From Poecilobothrus nobilitatus (taxonomy: Eukaryota; Arthropoda; Insecta; Diptera; Dolichopodidae): a stretch of DNA of 64,000 nt. The stretch is taken from NCBI GenBank assembly GCA_947095535.1, contig OX352774.1, positions 115,323,996 through 115,387,995 on the forward strand, written 5' to 3'. The notes beneath the pieces are model-generated. The model did not search any database and was not told where the DNA came from. It was given only the letters and a program-made list of their open reading frames with translations. Shown piece by piece: positions 22,241-34,845 of this stretch; position 1 is the first letter of the stretch, and every line of letters starts with the position of its first letter. The translations under genes were made by a program, and so were the position numbers.

Positions 22241-24594
22241 GCTTTTTTTGTCTAATATATTTTGAGTATTTTTTTAAAAATGATTCGCTCTAGACAAAAC
22301 TAAATATAAGTATATATAAATTTTATTTGAAACAAGTAAAGTGATTTGAAATTTTATATAAAAATAAAATTTAACACCTCTCGAAATGTAATTATTATTA
22401 TTAGTAAACCAGTAATCTTTCATATAAGCATTTCACCGTAATTCCACCTGAAAAGTATTAATTTATTTATAACAACCATTTCCTTTTTCGGTTTTCTTAT
22501 CTTTCCCTATTTCTGAGGCATTATATTGCTTGGCAGTTATAGAACCTTAACTAAAGAGAGATGGAATCAAAAGACACCATGAAAAGTATTATCCTTTTGG
22601 TAATGTGAAATTCTTACTCACTCAACAATCTCTCTCGTAGCCAGGTTATTGGTACTTAACTCCTGAAATTGAACTACTGTTGATCCAACAAAAATATATT
22701 TTAAAAAACATATAAATGCAGGTCAGAGTCCATATCAAAAGAATATATTCTTATAGCTTCTATTCAACTTATGAAAGATGTTCTTAGTTTGGGTTGCTGT
22801 TATGAATGACATATGTTTCACTAATCTTTTTCTTTCTGCTTTAATATATCTTTATATGTATGCATACCTCAGATTAGAAGCGTAAAATTAATAAGTTTTC
22901 CAATTACAAAAGTTTTAAAACAAATAGTTACAAAAACCGAAACTAAAATAAAGTTCTAATAAGTGAATGCTGAAAAATAACAACAAGTTCAATCCTTTCA
23001 AAAAAAAAAATAAAAATCCGACATTAATTATCGTCTGACCGATAAAATCTGGATTAATTTATTAGAAGAATCTATAGACAACAAAAATAACCAATTGAGA
23101 TTAAATACCTGCATATAATTGAAAGTTGTCAATTAATGAGAATTAATAAAAAACAAAAAAAAAAAATTTAGTTCATGGTACAAAATTATTTATTTATTTT
23201 TTATAAGACCCCAAAAAAATTATTAAATTCCCATGATACAAGAATAATATAATATTGGAAATAAAATCTGAGAAACTTACAATAACGACTATATAAACCA
23301 TACAAAAACAAAATGTTAACAAAATTAATGTTTTTAATGACTTGTTTCCACAATATTAAACATTTTTTTTTTTTTTTTTTTTTTTGTAAGTAATTTTCCT
23401 TGAAATAAATCACTTAATTATATATCCAATATTAATGATCAATTTTAACACCGTCATATAAACTACTAATCAAAAGTCGCGCGATACAAAAATATTTAAA
23501 CAACAGAACAGCAAAGAAAAAAAAAACATCGAACATTATTAAATGATTACAAATCTTAAATTAAATTAAATAATAAAAAAATATGTATATAATAATAACT
23601 TAAACAATTTAAAGAAAAAAAAAAACATCTAAAGCAAACATTTCTATTTATTAAAACAATCGCTGCTTAACATATATTATTAAAAAATTTCCTTTCTTCA
23701 GTTATCATATCAAATGTTTGCGATCTTAGCTGATGAGAACAATTATTGCACTGAGATTTGCCCGCACTTCCTGTTTTATTTGGTCACAAAATTTATAAAA
23801 TCATGATTTAAAATTTTTCTTTTTTCCTTATCTCATGAAAAAAAAAAAAACGATTTTTCGACATTGATGACATTTTAATCCACTACAACAAAATTTAAAA
23901 CTTAAAATACCTTCCTAATCATATTTGTAATTGTTTGTTTAAAGTTTAATTTAATGAGGTGGAAAATAGTATCAAACATGGTCCTAAATAAGGTCCGTTC
24001 TGGTAATTATAGATATTTCTAGCTAATAGAATTAAAAGTAAAAGAAATAGACTTCTGTAATTAATAAAAGGTGTGGATTAGACTCCTCAATGCAGATAAA
24101 TTTCTTCAAACAGATGCGAAATGTCTTTTAAACTTCTTTCAATTGGCTTTTTAAAGGCAAGACTACATATCGCCTATATAAAACTGTTCACATTTTGATT
24201 AAATTTTTGAATTAATTTATTACAAATTTCAAAGAATAATAATTTCATTAATATTATTTATGATTTTGCAAGATTAAAGTATACTGTATTGTTAGTACCT
24301 ATTACAGTGTTGTAACATTTAAATTAGCTTCTAATGTTTTCAAGCAAGCCTATGTTTTAGTTAGTAGATATATCTTGACTAAGAAGATCAAATAGATCAT
24401 AAATTAAAAAAGATCATATTTAGTTTTTCAAACATTATAGATATTCATTTAACCAAACGTTTTATTTTGACATTTTGCGCGATGCTGCTTTTAATTTCTG
24501 AATAGTGTTACAGTATTCCAAACTTCTTTGACTTAAGCTTTTTGCTTTTTGTTCATATTAGAAATACCAACATTAGATTGTTATTTAAGGCGTA
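22241..24594. other. AT-rich stretch with long A/T runs
   Basis: T or A runs of 10-20 nt (for example 23362-23384 and 23838-23849) occur often. No gene, SINE head or inverted-repeat element was recognised. Confidence 0.35.
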
Positions 24595-24770
24595 TGAGTG
24601 ATACTGCGATCATTTGATTTAGATCTATTGTGCTCTCCGTGTTACTATGCGCTGTGGATTTCACCTACACTTATAATACATCTGTTAGCCCTAGTATACC
24701 TAAAAAAATAAAGATCTGTACAGGGTTTATTGCTGGCACTTCATATTATCAACATTTCGGTTTTCTTCTA
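24595..24770 (-). pseudogene. Second copy of the jockey-like LINE C-terminus/3' region
   Basis: Minus-strand translation gives NKPCTDLYFFRYTRANRCII and then SVGEIHSA, aligning with RPAKNALQIFNYLEAVGLNI and NGEIHNA of the 19.3-kb copy. The nucleotide match runs through AAATCTGTAGAG/AGATCTGTACAGG and GGATTTC.CCT. The downstream GAGCACAATAGATCTAAAT is probably 3' untranslated sequence. It is heavily decayed. Confidence 0.5.
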
Positions 24771-26660
24771 AAAGTTCCTGACCTTTAAGCTATTGCATTT
24801 TTATATATGTAAGTTTTTACAAAAAAAGTTCTGTAATCCTTTTCAAATAATCTACATATTGTTCAATACCAATTTTTAATTAATACCAATAATTCATGGT
24901 AAAATAATCGATTGGACACAAAATAAAATACTATTTCTAATTTTTAATAATTTTTTTTTTTAATAAATGTACATAAGATCATTCCAATAATTTATTTACA
25001 TTTTTTTTAAATATTTACAAATAAAAAAAAAAAAACAGGTCCTCTTATAAGATTTCCCATTCCTCATATCATGTTAAAAAACCAAATACCGTAATAATAG
25101 CAATTTTAATTTTAATTGTCTTGTAATTTTACCCACACTCTATAATTATAAAAAAATTAAAAAGAAAAAAAAAATCTAATTAATCAAATCAGAAAATGAT
25201 AATTGTAGTGTTAGCGAATAACAGCAATAAAAACAACAACAATAAATCGGCCACCTATATTCTAATTAACAACTATTATAAAACTGTATTTTGTTTTTTT
25301 TTTTCTATTTTAAATCAAAATAAATACATATTATAAAACTGTATTTTGTTTTTTTTGTTTTTTTTTTCTATTTTAAATCAAAATAAATACAATAGTGTTA
25401 AAACAAACATGCAAAACTATTAAATTAACATAAAAATTAAAAAAAAAAAATTGAAATGTTTCGGGAGGAGAACTAAACTAGCGTCTAGCGTTTTAAATTA
25501 TAAAGTGCCTACTCAGTTAAAAATACAGCTTTTAGCTAAAATCTTTTCTTGTTTGTATATGAGTATGTGACACAATCATTCTGTAAACAATATTATATAC
25601 ACTTGTTTTTTTTTTTTTGTATCACAATTAATTTACTATAGTTGCTTACAACAGTAATAGTTAGTATGTGCAACTACTGGTGGATAGAAAATACAGATCA
25701 GTATACAAACAATTACATATTTTTTTTTTTGCAAATTCGAGCCTTATAATAAAAAATTTAATAAAATATAAATCAATTTTTTTTGTCTCTTATTTGAGCA
25801 AAATCAAAGTGTAAAATTTAAATTTTACCACTGGACAATGATGCCAGTGGGCAGTACTACTACTCTACCTAGTGAACAGTGTAATATTTTTCAAAGTAAC
25901 AGTGGAGTTTTCATTAAGAGATCAATTTTAAAGAGTGGGTTAATTCAAAATGGAAAGTTATCAAAATTAAAATGAATTTAAAATAATTAATGGTTATAAT
26001 TAAGATGAGATCAGGCCATTGCAATACACGCATGTCTTAGATTATTTCCTTGTTTTAAAAACAAAAAATGGGATGAAGAGAAAAAGAAAATAAAATTTGA
26101 ACTCACAGACAACCATTCAAAATATAAATTTTAATAAAATTATTTTTAATGAAGTAATAGCGAAAAGCTGCTATGCAAGAAAAAAGATTTGACAGGTACA
26201 TAATTAAGGTAGGTTCACCACATATATCTATTGAGTCACAGTTCCTATTTTTCGGTTAAAATTATTGTATGTTAGTTTAGCAAAATTTACTTTTATATGA
26301 TTTACCTCTTAAAAAATATATGGATAGTGGATATAAATATGAAATGAAATAAAAAAGAATACTTAATTGTTCCAATAAAAATTCATCTACTACCTATTAA
26401 TAATTTTACTAAAAGTTCAAAATTGAAATGACAACACTGAGAATAAACTGATATTTGTACGTCATACAAATATTAGAGACACTGCTGAATTTACATATTG
26501 TGCGAATTAACCTTCAAACGAAACTGTTACAATTTATCACAGTCCCGCTGACTTTAAAACAATCTAAACGGTAAATATTTGGATCATTTTCAAGAAATTT
26601 CAGATTTTATATTCTTAATTATAGATTTGATTGTAGTATTCAAGCTGTTTTTTATTTAAT
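24771..26660. other. AT-rich, mostly unique stretch
   Basis: Homopolymers are abundant. A 55-bp unit is duplicated in tandem (see 25275-25391). A 7-bp perfect hairpin CCACTGG...CCAGTGG sits at 25828-25850. No coding sequence was recognised. Confidence 0.35.
25275..25391. repeat. Two-copy tandem duplication, about 55-62 bp
   Basis: ATTATAAAACTGTATTTTG, a T run, CTATTTTAAATCAAAATAAA and TAC occur at 25275 and again at 25330. The copies differ mainly in the length of the T run (the second has an extra GTTTTTTTTT), consistent with slippage after a recent duplication. Confidence 0.8.
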
Positions 26661-26667
26661 CAAAAAT

Positions 26668-27505
26668 ACAAAAAAACGAGGCAGAATGTAAGCCAACAGT
26701 TTTTTAAAAGGCACATTTCCAAATAGTAATGCAAACTATTTAGAATTGTGACTTGCACCAAAATTTTAAAATTTCATATAATAACAAAATATATGAAAAT
26801 AGGACTCTTTTGCAATTTTGAGGGTGTAAGCCCGGAACCCTATACAACTAAGAAAAATCGTTAGCAGACGTAAAAATATATAATACTGAACATTAATTTT
26901 TATGCCTTGCCGAAAAAAAAATTTGTTTAATTTTTATGTCTTGCCGAAGAAAAATATGTACGGGTGTTTAAGTTACAGGTGTTTAAAAATAGCAAATTTT
27001 CAATTTTTAAGCCCTAATAGCTCATAAACAGGGAGTGGTCTCAAAAAATACTTTGAAGAAACTTAAACTATTCCTAAAAGTTCTTTCGTCCCTCAAAATT
27101 TTAAGTCTACATCTAAACGCGTGCCGGAGTTATGAAGATAAAAAAATCATGCAAAATTAGTTTTTCACATAACGGTAAATTTAAATATTAAATTTAAAAG
27201 AATTCTACAATTTTAATATTGATTTAGAAAAAATTCTGTCGAATGGTGTTTTCAGATTGAAAAAATGTTAAATAGAACATGAGATATACGCATTTAAAAA
27301 TATTGATTTTTCAAAATTTGAGGGGCTGCAGCTCCGCAATGGAGGGGGGCACGTGAAAAAGTTGTTCAACAACATTAATTTTTTTATGACATCTACCCAT
27401 GGTTACAATTTTTTTTCTCTACCTTTAACGGTATAGAAGATTTGTAAACAAAAGGACAGACCGCACATTTTTTCAAAATTTTTTTTAGAAATGTGCTAAA
27501 AAATC
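26668..27505 (-). mobile_element. DINE-like family F3 element, copy 3 (longest)
   Basis: The 3' end at low coordinates reads, on the minus strand, AAACTGTTGGCTTACATTCTG, then CCTCGTTTTTTT. The interior carries the F3 blocks in order: ACACCTGTAACTTAAACACC (about 26970), TAACTCCGGCACGCG (about 27120), TTTACCGTTATGTGAAAAAC (about 27175), GGAGCTGCAGCCCCTCAAA (about 27320) and GTCCTTTTGTTTACAAATC (about 27440). The 5' hairpin GCACATTTC...AATGTGC lies at about 27466-27500. The element is non-coding. Confidence 0.65.
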
Positions 27506-30500
27506 TTATACCAAATCCCTTTCCGTCATATATTTATTCCTTCAATCTTTCCTTTTCTCTATTTATCTGTTTTAAAACTATACTGATCAATATACCTACT
27601 GATCATAATATATTCCATTCATTAAAAGCTTTTATCTTAAAATCATTTTTATATAAATGTACATAAAATGTACATAATACTAAATACATACATATTGTAT
27701 AGCTACATTTTCCTTTAAATATAACAACAAACCATTAAAACAATAAAAAAAAGCAACAAAATTATATGCAACATAAAAAAAAAAAATGCAAATCAATCTT
27801 TTGGCTCAAGGTCTTTAACACTTTGCGTTCTAAACTTAATTTTTTATTTTTGTTTTTATGTTTTAATCATTTTCATATCATGTAATTCGTAAGCTGCTGG
27901 CACTTTAATAATCGCGTCTTGTGTTCACAAATCACAATATTTAGTTTGCTTTCGAATTTATAAACAAATGTTAGCGTTAAATTAAAAAAAATTTTGTAAC
28001 AAATTTTTTATAAGATGTTGTTTGTAGTAGAGAATAAATTTGTTAAAGCTTTTCTTTTTTTTTTTTCTTGCATTTGTTGAATTAATACGAGTACATAATA
28101 ATATGTGTATATATGTATCTACACATATTGTATGTAATATGTATATGCATTATAATATTATACTACCTACACATTTAATTAAAAGAAACTAAAAATTTTT
28201 GTAAACGCAGTTACCTTACAATGCAAGTGTACCTACCAACCAGCATTAAATGTTTTTCACGACAAAAAGAAGCGTTTTGTTGCAACATTTTATGTTTCTT
28301 GTTTTTTTTTTTTCATTTTTGCTCTTCATTACTTTGAAGGTTTAACTATATTTAAATTTTGTTCTTTTTAATCGAAAGCAAACTAAATTAAAAAAAAACA
28401 AAAAACCGAAATTAAGTAACAACAATTCAATAAGAACAAGCGCAATACAAACAGCTCTAAAAAAAAAAAATAAAAAAAAATAAAATTTAACGTTTATAGA
28501 ATAAAATCGTGATTCTTTTATAACAATTTCACTTTTTATAAAAATATTAAAATATACTAACATACATACATACGTACATATGAATGTTTACTGTAAATAT
28601 GCAACATCAGATCAACTATATTTTTGCTTCTTAATATATTAAAATTATGTACCTATATTCAATATTAGCATCATTATCATCATCATTGACAATATTGCAA
28701 TAAATGCGGTAAACAGCAGCAACAGAAACAAACAAAATAATAATAAAAAAAATTTTTTTTTTTTTTTGTACACGATTCCTTTCGATAGTCGCGTTCTTGC
28801 AATATTGGACGCGTACGTGCCTAATTTTTTTTTGTTTTTTTTTTTTCTTGTAGCTATAATTTTCAATATGCTGTTGTTGTTGTTGGCTCATTATACTATT
28901 TCAAAAATAAAAAAAAAAAGTAATATTTATTATTTGTACCTATAATATTATAAATCCATAAGTAAGTAGGTACATATTTTTTAAAACAAAAGAACTAATC
29001 AAAAATTGGATCATATTGTGTTCAATTTACATTATGTTGTTGTTGTTTGCGTTTTAGATCGCGTTATTTTGATTTGAATTTCTGTTTTTTTTTTTTTTTT
29101 TTTTTTGATGCAGATGGGTAAAATTTTATTTTATTCTTCCCTATAAAAATTCAATATAAGAAAAAATTAAGTTCAATAATAATAGTAACAGATGTTAAAA
29201 AAAATAATAAAAATTACTGTTGTGCTGTTGCAAATGTTTTCTTGTTTGTCATAATTTTGGCAATTGCAAATTTTAATTTTCTAAATGATATGCTAGAACT
29301 GACTACAATACATATTAGATAATTAGGATGATGATGATTTATATACATACATATGTACATATATATGCTCGTATTATTAGTCAAAAATTCATGATAATAA
29401 AATTGAACATAAAAATATTTGGCAGTAGCATCAGCAACACCAAAAACTAAACTATAACAGAAGTTGTTTATAGGTTGTATACCTACATACATACATACAT
29501 ATGTATGTATGTATAATTATTGAGTATGTATCTAACTTTTATTTTTCTTTAATATTATTTTTGATTTTATTTTATTGTCGATCAGTAAATGTTCTCAAAT
29601 GTTGTACAACACTTTTTTTAATGCAACACACAATTATACAACACTATTAAAAAATTAAAATAGAACTTTGCGATGAAAAATCTTACAAAAAAACTTATAT
29701 CGTTGTTGAAGATGAAAGATAACGGTATTAATATTATTGTAAGAAAACTAAAAGAAAAAAAAAAAAAAAAGAATGATCACTGATGTAGTTCAAAAAATAA
29801 ATAAGAACAACAAATGCAACATAATTTGATTCGCTTTGTAGCATACATATATTTTATACTTTATAAATGTATCCGTATAATCATTTTACTTTTATATATG
29901 TACCTACATACATACATACATGCATATATAAATTCATAGGTTTTTTTTCCTGTATTTTGTGGTATCTGATGTGTTAGTGTAGAAAATAAATAATAAAAAA
30001 AAAAATAAATAAATTCAACAACATAAGCAACATAATGCAATAGAAGAAGCATAAACTTACAAAAAACAAAATATAAAAAAAAAATAAGAAATAATAAAGA
30101 AACAGGTAACAAAGTTATAGGACGTGGGAAATTTTTGCGTTTCGCAATTAAATTATTATTATATTTTTGTTTTGTTTTTTTTTTTTTTTTTTGCTGTTGT
30201 TCTTATAATGTTGCATTATGTTCATGTTGTTGTGATTTTTTTTTTTTTGTTTAATTTTATTTCAACTTTGTTTAATGATTAGTAATTTTCTTAATAGTAA
30301 AACACACATAGTGAAGTTAAAGTTAAATAAAGTGAATGTCTAAAAGTAAATTACTATGGAGTAATACTATAACAACAATAACAAATTTGATTTGTTCTTT
30401 TTTATGTTGTACTTGTTGTATTTTTATGCTTAACTTTAAACCTTTTTATAGTACAACATAGCTAATTAAAGTTATGTTACAAAAAAAAAACAAAACATTC

Positions 30501-30631
30501 TTGTTAACATAAAATAACATTATGCTGAATTATTTTTTATATCTTAGTTTTTTATATCTACAGATCGAAGCATTCTGATCTTATTTATTAGTAAGTTGAT
30601 CTTATGTTCCAATAAATTATTAGAATTGACA
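27506..30631. other. Unique AT-rich region rich in homopolymers and TACA/TATG repeats
   Basis: This contains many T and A runs of 10-25 nt, GTTGTTGTTG/CAACAACAAC words (for example 28872 and 29035) and microsatellites (28084-28165, 29484-29514, 29900-29928). No transposon ends or coding frames were found. Such sequence is common in long introns or intergenic DNA of flies; that is inference. Confidence 0.4.
29484..29514. repeat. Palindromic TACA/TATG microsatellite
   Basis: (TACA)n changes directly to (TATG)n, making a self-complementary microsatellite. Confidence 0.85.
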
Positions 30632-30644
30632 ATATCATGAATCA

Positions 30645-31053
30645 TTTTTTTTTTTTTTTCTTGCCACACCAATGAGGAGTATAGGGCATCCACTAAGTCA
30701 TTTCTTATTCATATTTGACTAAGCTTCAGTTTCGTGAATCATTAATTTCACTAAGCCGTTGATTACTCGGCTGTAGCTATTGTACGATTCTTTTAATTCT
30801 GCGCCATCTATTATCTTATACAAGAATTATTGTTTATTATTATTTTATTATATTGCTATACCTATTACAATATGATATTAATTATAATTTATAAGATATA
30901 TTATACTTATTTTTAATTTAATTATATTCTACTAATTATATATTATAAGAAAAATCTATATTATTTTTATTAATTTATATGACACAGCTGGGGCTTAAAC
31001 CTGAGACCTTTCGTATGAAAGGCCGGTGTCTTAACCACTACACCATTAGCTGG
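30645..31053 (-). repeat. SINE-B copy 1, tRNA-derived SINE, full length
   Basis: The minus-strand element has a tRNA-like head at 31053-30985: CCAGCTAATGGTGTAGTGG (A box), a CCTTTC-ATAC-GAAAGG anticodon-arm-like hairpin and a B-box-like AGGTTTAAGCCCC. A body of about 340 bp follows, then a 3' tail GATGCCCTATACTCCTCATT and GGTGTGGCAAG before an A-tail (T at 30645-30659). The 13-bp ATATCATGAATCA flanks it at 30632-30644 and 31054-31066. This is a complete insertion with a good target duplication. Confidence 0.9.
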
Positions 31054-31066
31054 ATATCATGAATCA

Positions 31067-32561
31067 ATATTATTTTTCTAATCTGGGGGATTAGAGAAAA
31101 AGGGATTTTCTATTCCTTCTAAGTTATTAGCCTATAAATCAGCCTGGAAAAAGCTTAAAATTAAGTTGGACACCTATGCTTCTTCGCTTTGATGATAATA
31201 AATTAGTTGAAAAGTAGGCTAAATGGGAACCTAGAAGACATTAGTAAAAAATACCAATGATTGATTATATCTCAAATTTTAAAATTTTATATGCTTATGT
31301 TCCGAAATAAAGAAATCCGTTTTAAAAGAATTTATCCAAGAATCTGTTTATTTGGAAGGTAATAACAGTACTGTCAGTACCTCTTCAATATAATACTCCA
31401 TTTATGAAAAAAATTGAATGACAACGTATTGACAGAAAAATAAATAATGCCTTAACTAAAGCATCTTCATTCAAAACTGTTAATTTAAACGAAAAAGGAG
31501 AAAAAAAAATGAAATATAACTCTATCAAAGATGGCTTCCTTAAAAACGCAACCATACGAAAAAAAAATGATCATATTAAACACCATATAGCTACATCTGA
31601 CAACTTCATAGTGTGTAAGTAATAATTAATAAGATGGTTGATTTTTTGTAATTAATTCTTCCATTATCCAATCAAAAACAATTTTTTTTTTTCAATTTAA
31701 AAAACATGATTTCTTTAGTAATATTTAAAATATCATCCATGTTGATGATTTCTGGTTAATCTGGAGTTAATAAAATGGATAAAAGAATGAGCAGAAAAAA
31801 AAAACAAAAGTAATAAGGTGTTTGACTGTAGATCAAATTTCATAAAATGTTAAAGCAGAACTAAATACTGACAAACATTTTTAAATATGTACAAATAATT
31901 ATGTTCAACATTTAGTAACCATTTTTTTTTAAATAAATATAGTAAGCCTTTTTCATCATTATAAGGTTTTAATGCCATACAAGATACACTAACAATTAAT
32001 TTTACTCATTTAATATAAAAGTTATTCAAAATATAGAAATTGTATAAAAAACTTTCTAACTACTGTCTATTTAGGCTACACCTGGTAAAACAATGATATT
32101 CGATATCTCAATATTCTGCTTACTTATTAAAAATTTCATTCCCATCCTATTCACTCTATGTTCTAAATTTCAAACGTGAAAAATAAACAAACCAGATTTA
32201 ATGAAAATTGTAAGTCTTTTAAGTAAAAGAAGTTACATGGAGGCACTTCTATTCTAATTTTCTATACATTTTCAAATAATGCTTCATTTAACTAAGACAC
32301 AGATATCGATGGTTTGGTTATATAAAAATTAATATCTTTAAATAAATGAATTTGAAAATCCAAAAGATGAACTGCTATATTTTACGTTATATAATCCCAG
32401 AAGTCAGATTTTATACTTGTATAATTTTCCATAAATACTACAATCTACAATAGGAAAGCAAAGATCCAAAAATGCTCAGTAAAATTCTAAGATGTTTTTT
32501 TATTCACAACTTATTTAACCCTAATAGGCCAAACTTTGTAAAATTTGCAAAAGAAAAGTTA
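31067..32561. other. AT-rich stretch, no feature recognised
   Basis: There are no supported genes or repeats in this interval. Confidence 0.35.
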
Positions 32562-32665
32562 TTTTTTCCTAAGAAGGGAATTTTCCAAAGGCACGAAGAA
32601 TACCCCCTTGTTACATATTATAAGATTACTACAGCCTATAATGGGATAAAACTTCTAACTGCGGG
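32562..32665 (-). repeat. SINE-C 3' fragment
   Basis: CCTAAGAAGGGAATTTTCC, AAAGGCACGAAGAATACCCC and TATAATGGGATAAAACTTC match the 3' part of SINE-C at 43277-43400 in the same order. The T run at 32562-32567 corresponds to the A-tail. The tRNA head is missing, so this is a 5'-truncated copy. Confidence 0.65.
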
Positions 32666-33382
32666 CGCTAAATCTAAAGCAATATAAACTTATTATCAGC
32701 ATACTTTTTAATTTCATTTAAGAAGTGAATTTTAACATAAAATGCTTTAATATAAAATGAAAAACGGTTAGTTTTTTAGAGTTAACCCATGATTTTATTT
32801 TTTTTTTTTACATTTCATTAAGGTTTTTTTTTTTTTTTGATGATCATAAAAATAATTTCTTCTGAGCCATAGTCACCACAGAATTCAAAAAAATTTTTAA
32901 ATCATTTGGTTTCGAATTTTTATTGCTACCAATTTGTCAATCAGTAGTAATGAGTAAAATTTCATGGGATTCAATAAAAAATAAAATATACCACTCTTAA
33001 AAAATTAAAATTCAGGTTGAAAATGAGTTCAAAAATATTTTTTTTTTATTACACTTTAAATGCTTTTTGTTAACGGTGAAGAGTTAAAAATCTTGTGTTG
33101 GTTTTTTTTTTTTTAAAGAGAAAATCCCACCTACTGTTATATAAATTTTAAGTATTTTAAAATATTTAAGCTTCTGGTTATTTTTGAACTTATTTTGTTT
33201 CTTTTAATAGTCTCATTTACATGTTTGTTCATTCCAATTAATAAAATTTATGTTTCAGCTCATCATTTTAGGAAATAACCAAAGATGATAGCAGAAAATG
33301 TTCTCCTTTTGCTTTTCTCATTTGTGTAAAGAAAATTATAATATTATTTACATACTTAAAATTTTGCTGTTGCATTTTATTA
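32666..33382. other. AT-rich stretch, no feature recognised
   Basis: T runs near 32800 and 33100; nothing else supported. Confidence 0.35.
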
Positions 33383-33565
33383 CTATCGCCTCGAGTTGTA
33401 CGTTTAATGCATTCCATGAAATCGTCGCGCAAGTCGAAAATCGCGCAACTCGAAACTGTGAATTTAAAATAATTGTATTTTCAATATATGTATATCCCAT
33501 ATATCAAATATATTGGTAAATTATTTTGTTTCTAATTATTTTATGTAATCTATCTTCCTATTTTT

Positions 33566-34333
33566 ATACCCGTATGAACTATGTTCAAGGGTATAATAAA
33601 TTTGCCATTACGTTTGTGACACCTTAAAGGAGTCGAGCTAGATATAGTGTCAAAGGTATGGATCGGCTCAGAATCGAATTCTGAGTCGATTAAGCCATGT
33701 ACGTCCGTCCGTCCGTCCGCACGATAACTCAATAAATAAAGGAGCTAGGAGGCTGAAATTTTTTTTACGTCACTTTTACAAAATTGTTAGTTTTGCTATT
33801 TAAATCCAACATTTTCGGTCTGCGGGTTCGAGTAGCTGCCATACAACTTCTATTTTTATATAGAAATAACTCAGTATCTATTCAAGCTAGGTTTCTGAAA
33901 TTTTGCAAATGATGATCAAGTTTTATGGCAACAACTTCCGTAAAATTTGGTTGTGGTGGTGCGACGGGTTCGGGTAGCTGCCATACAACTTATCAGTTTA
34001 AATGAGAATAACTCAGTGTCTATTGAAGCTAGGAACCTGAAATTTAGTAAAGAGGTGTCGAGTAACATGCCAACAATTTTTGTAAAATTGGGTTGGTCTA
34101 GAGCAGCCGGTTCAGGCTTCTTGCACCTCTTGGAACTTAATGAAGCTACGCGCAATAGATTCGGGTAGCTGTCATACAACTCCACAATTTACATAAATTT
34201 ATCTCTGTAGTTCGGTACTACAACACCTGAATGTTTTTAAAAGATGATCAAGTTTTATAGAAACAGGATATATTACGTTCATACGGGTATCCCAGAGTTG
34301 ACACAGTCTACTCTACTGCACTCTTCCTCGTTT
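33566..34333 (+). mobile_element. DINE-like family F2 element, copy C (short form, near complete)
   Basis: The 5' end ATACCCGTATGAAC...GTTCAAGGGTAT forms a foldback. It is followed by GAGTCGATTAAGCCATGTAC (about 33680) and GTCCGTCCGTCC. The interior has three related segments marked by GGGTTCGGGTAGCTGCCATA-like words (about 33825, 33966 and 34157), each followed by an AACTCAGT/CTATTGAAGCTAGG segment. The 3' end carries CAGAGTT...ACTCTACTG (hairpin) and CACTCTTCCTCGTTT (34319-34333). It is non-coding. Confidence 0.75.
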
Positions 34334-34599
34334 ATTAAAAAATTGAGCATTCAAATATGTAAATTGGACAAAAGATGAATTGGAAAAAATAGAATGTGAA
34401 TATAAATATGTATAGGTATATGTATACATACATCTATAATATAATACACAAGATGTTGGAGAGACCTTGCCAACATGTAAAAAAATATATTTTATATCTA
34501 TAATAAAACACTCACACTGAATGTAAACTAAACTGGCAATGATGATATTTATTTATTTAATAAGTTAAAATTTTATTACCAGAGACACAAATCTTTCAC

Positions 34600-34845
34600 T
34601 CAAAGTATTATCAAGAGACACAAACCGTTCATTAAAAATATAAATAAATTTAGTAAATATAATTACCCGAGACCAAATTTTCCAAAAGACGCAAACCGTT
34701 CATTAAAAGTGAGTACAGTCAAAAAAGGAAAAGTACATACTTAAAAAACACACATTTTATTATGAGAGACATAAACCGTTCATTAAAAGTGAGTACAGTC
34801 AAAAAAGGAAAAGTACATGCTTAAAAAACACACATTTTCAATAAA
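34600..34845. repeat. Tandem repeat with an 80-bp unit
   Basis: AAACCGTTCATTAAAAGTGA, then GTACAGTCAAAAAAGGAAAAG and TACAT.CTTAAAAAACACAC occur at about 34693 and 34773, almost identical. Weaker copies of AGAGACACAAACCGTTCATT lie at about 34615 and of AGAGACATGAATCTTTTATT at about 35464. Confidence 0.75.

Noticed and set aside
30985..31053. Possible tRNA gene on the minus strand
   Set aside because: Same reasoning: the sequence is the head of SINE-B, shared by three copies, with a degenerate B box.
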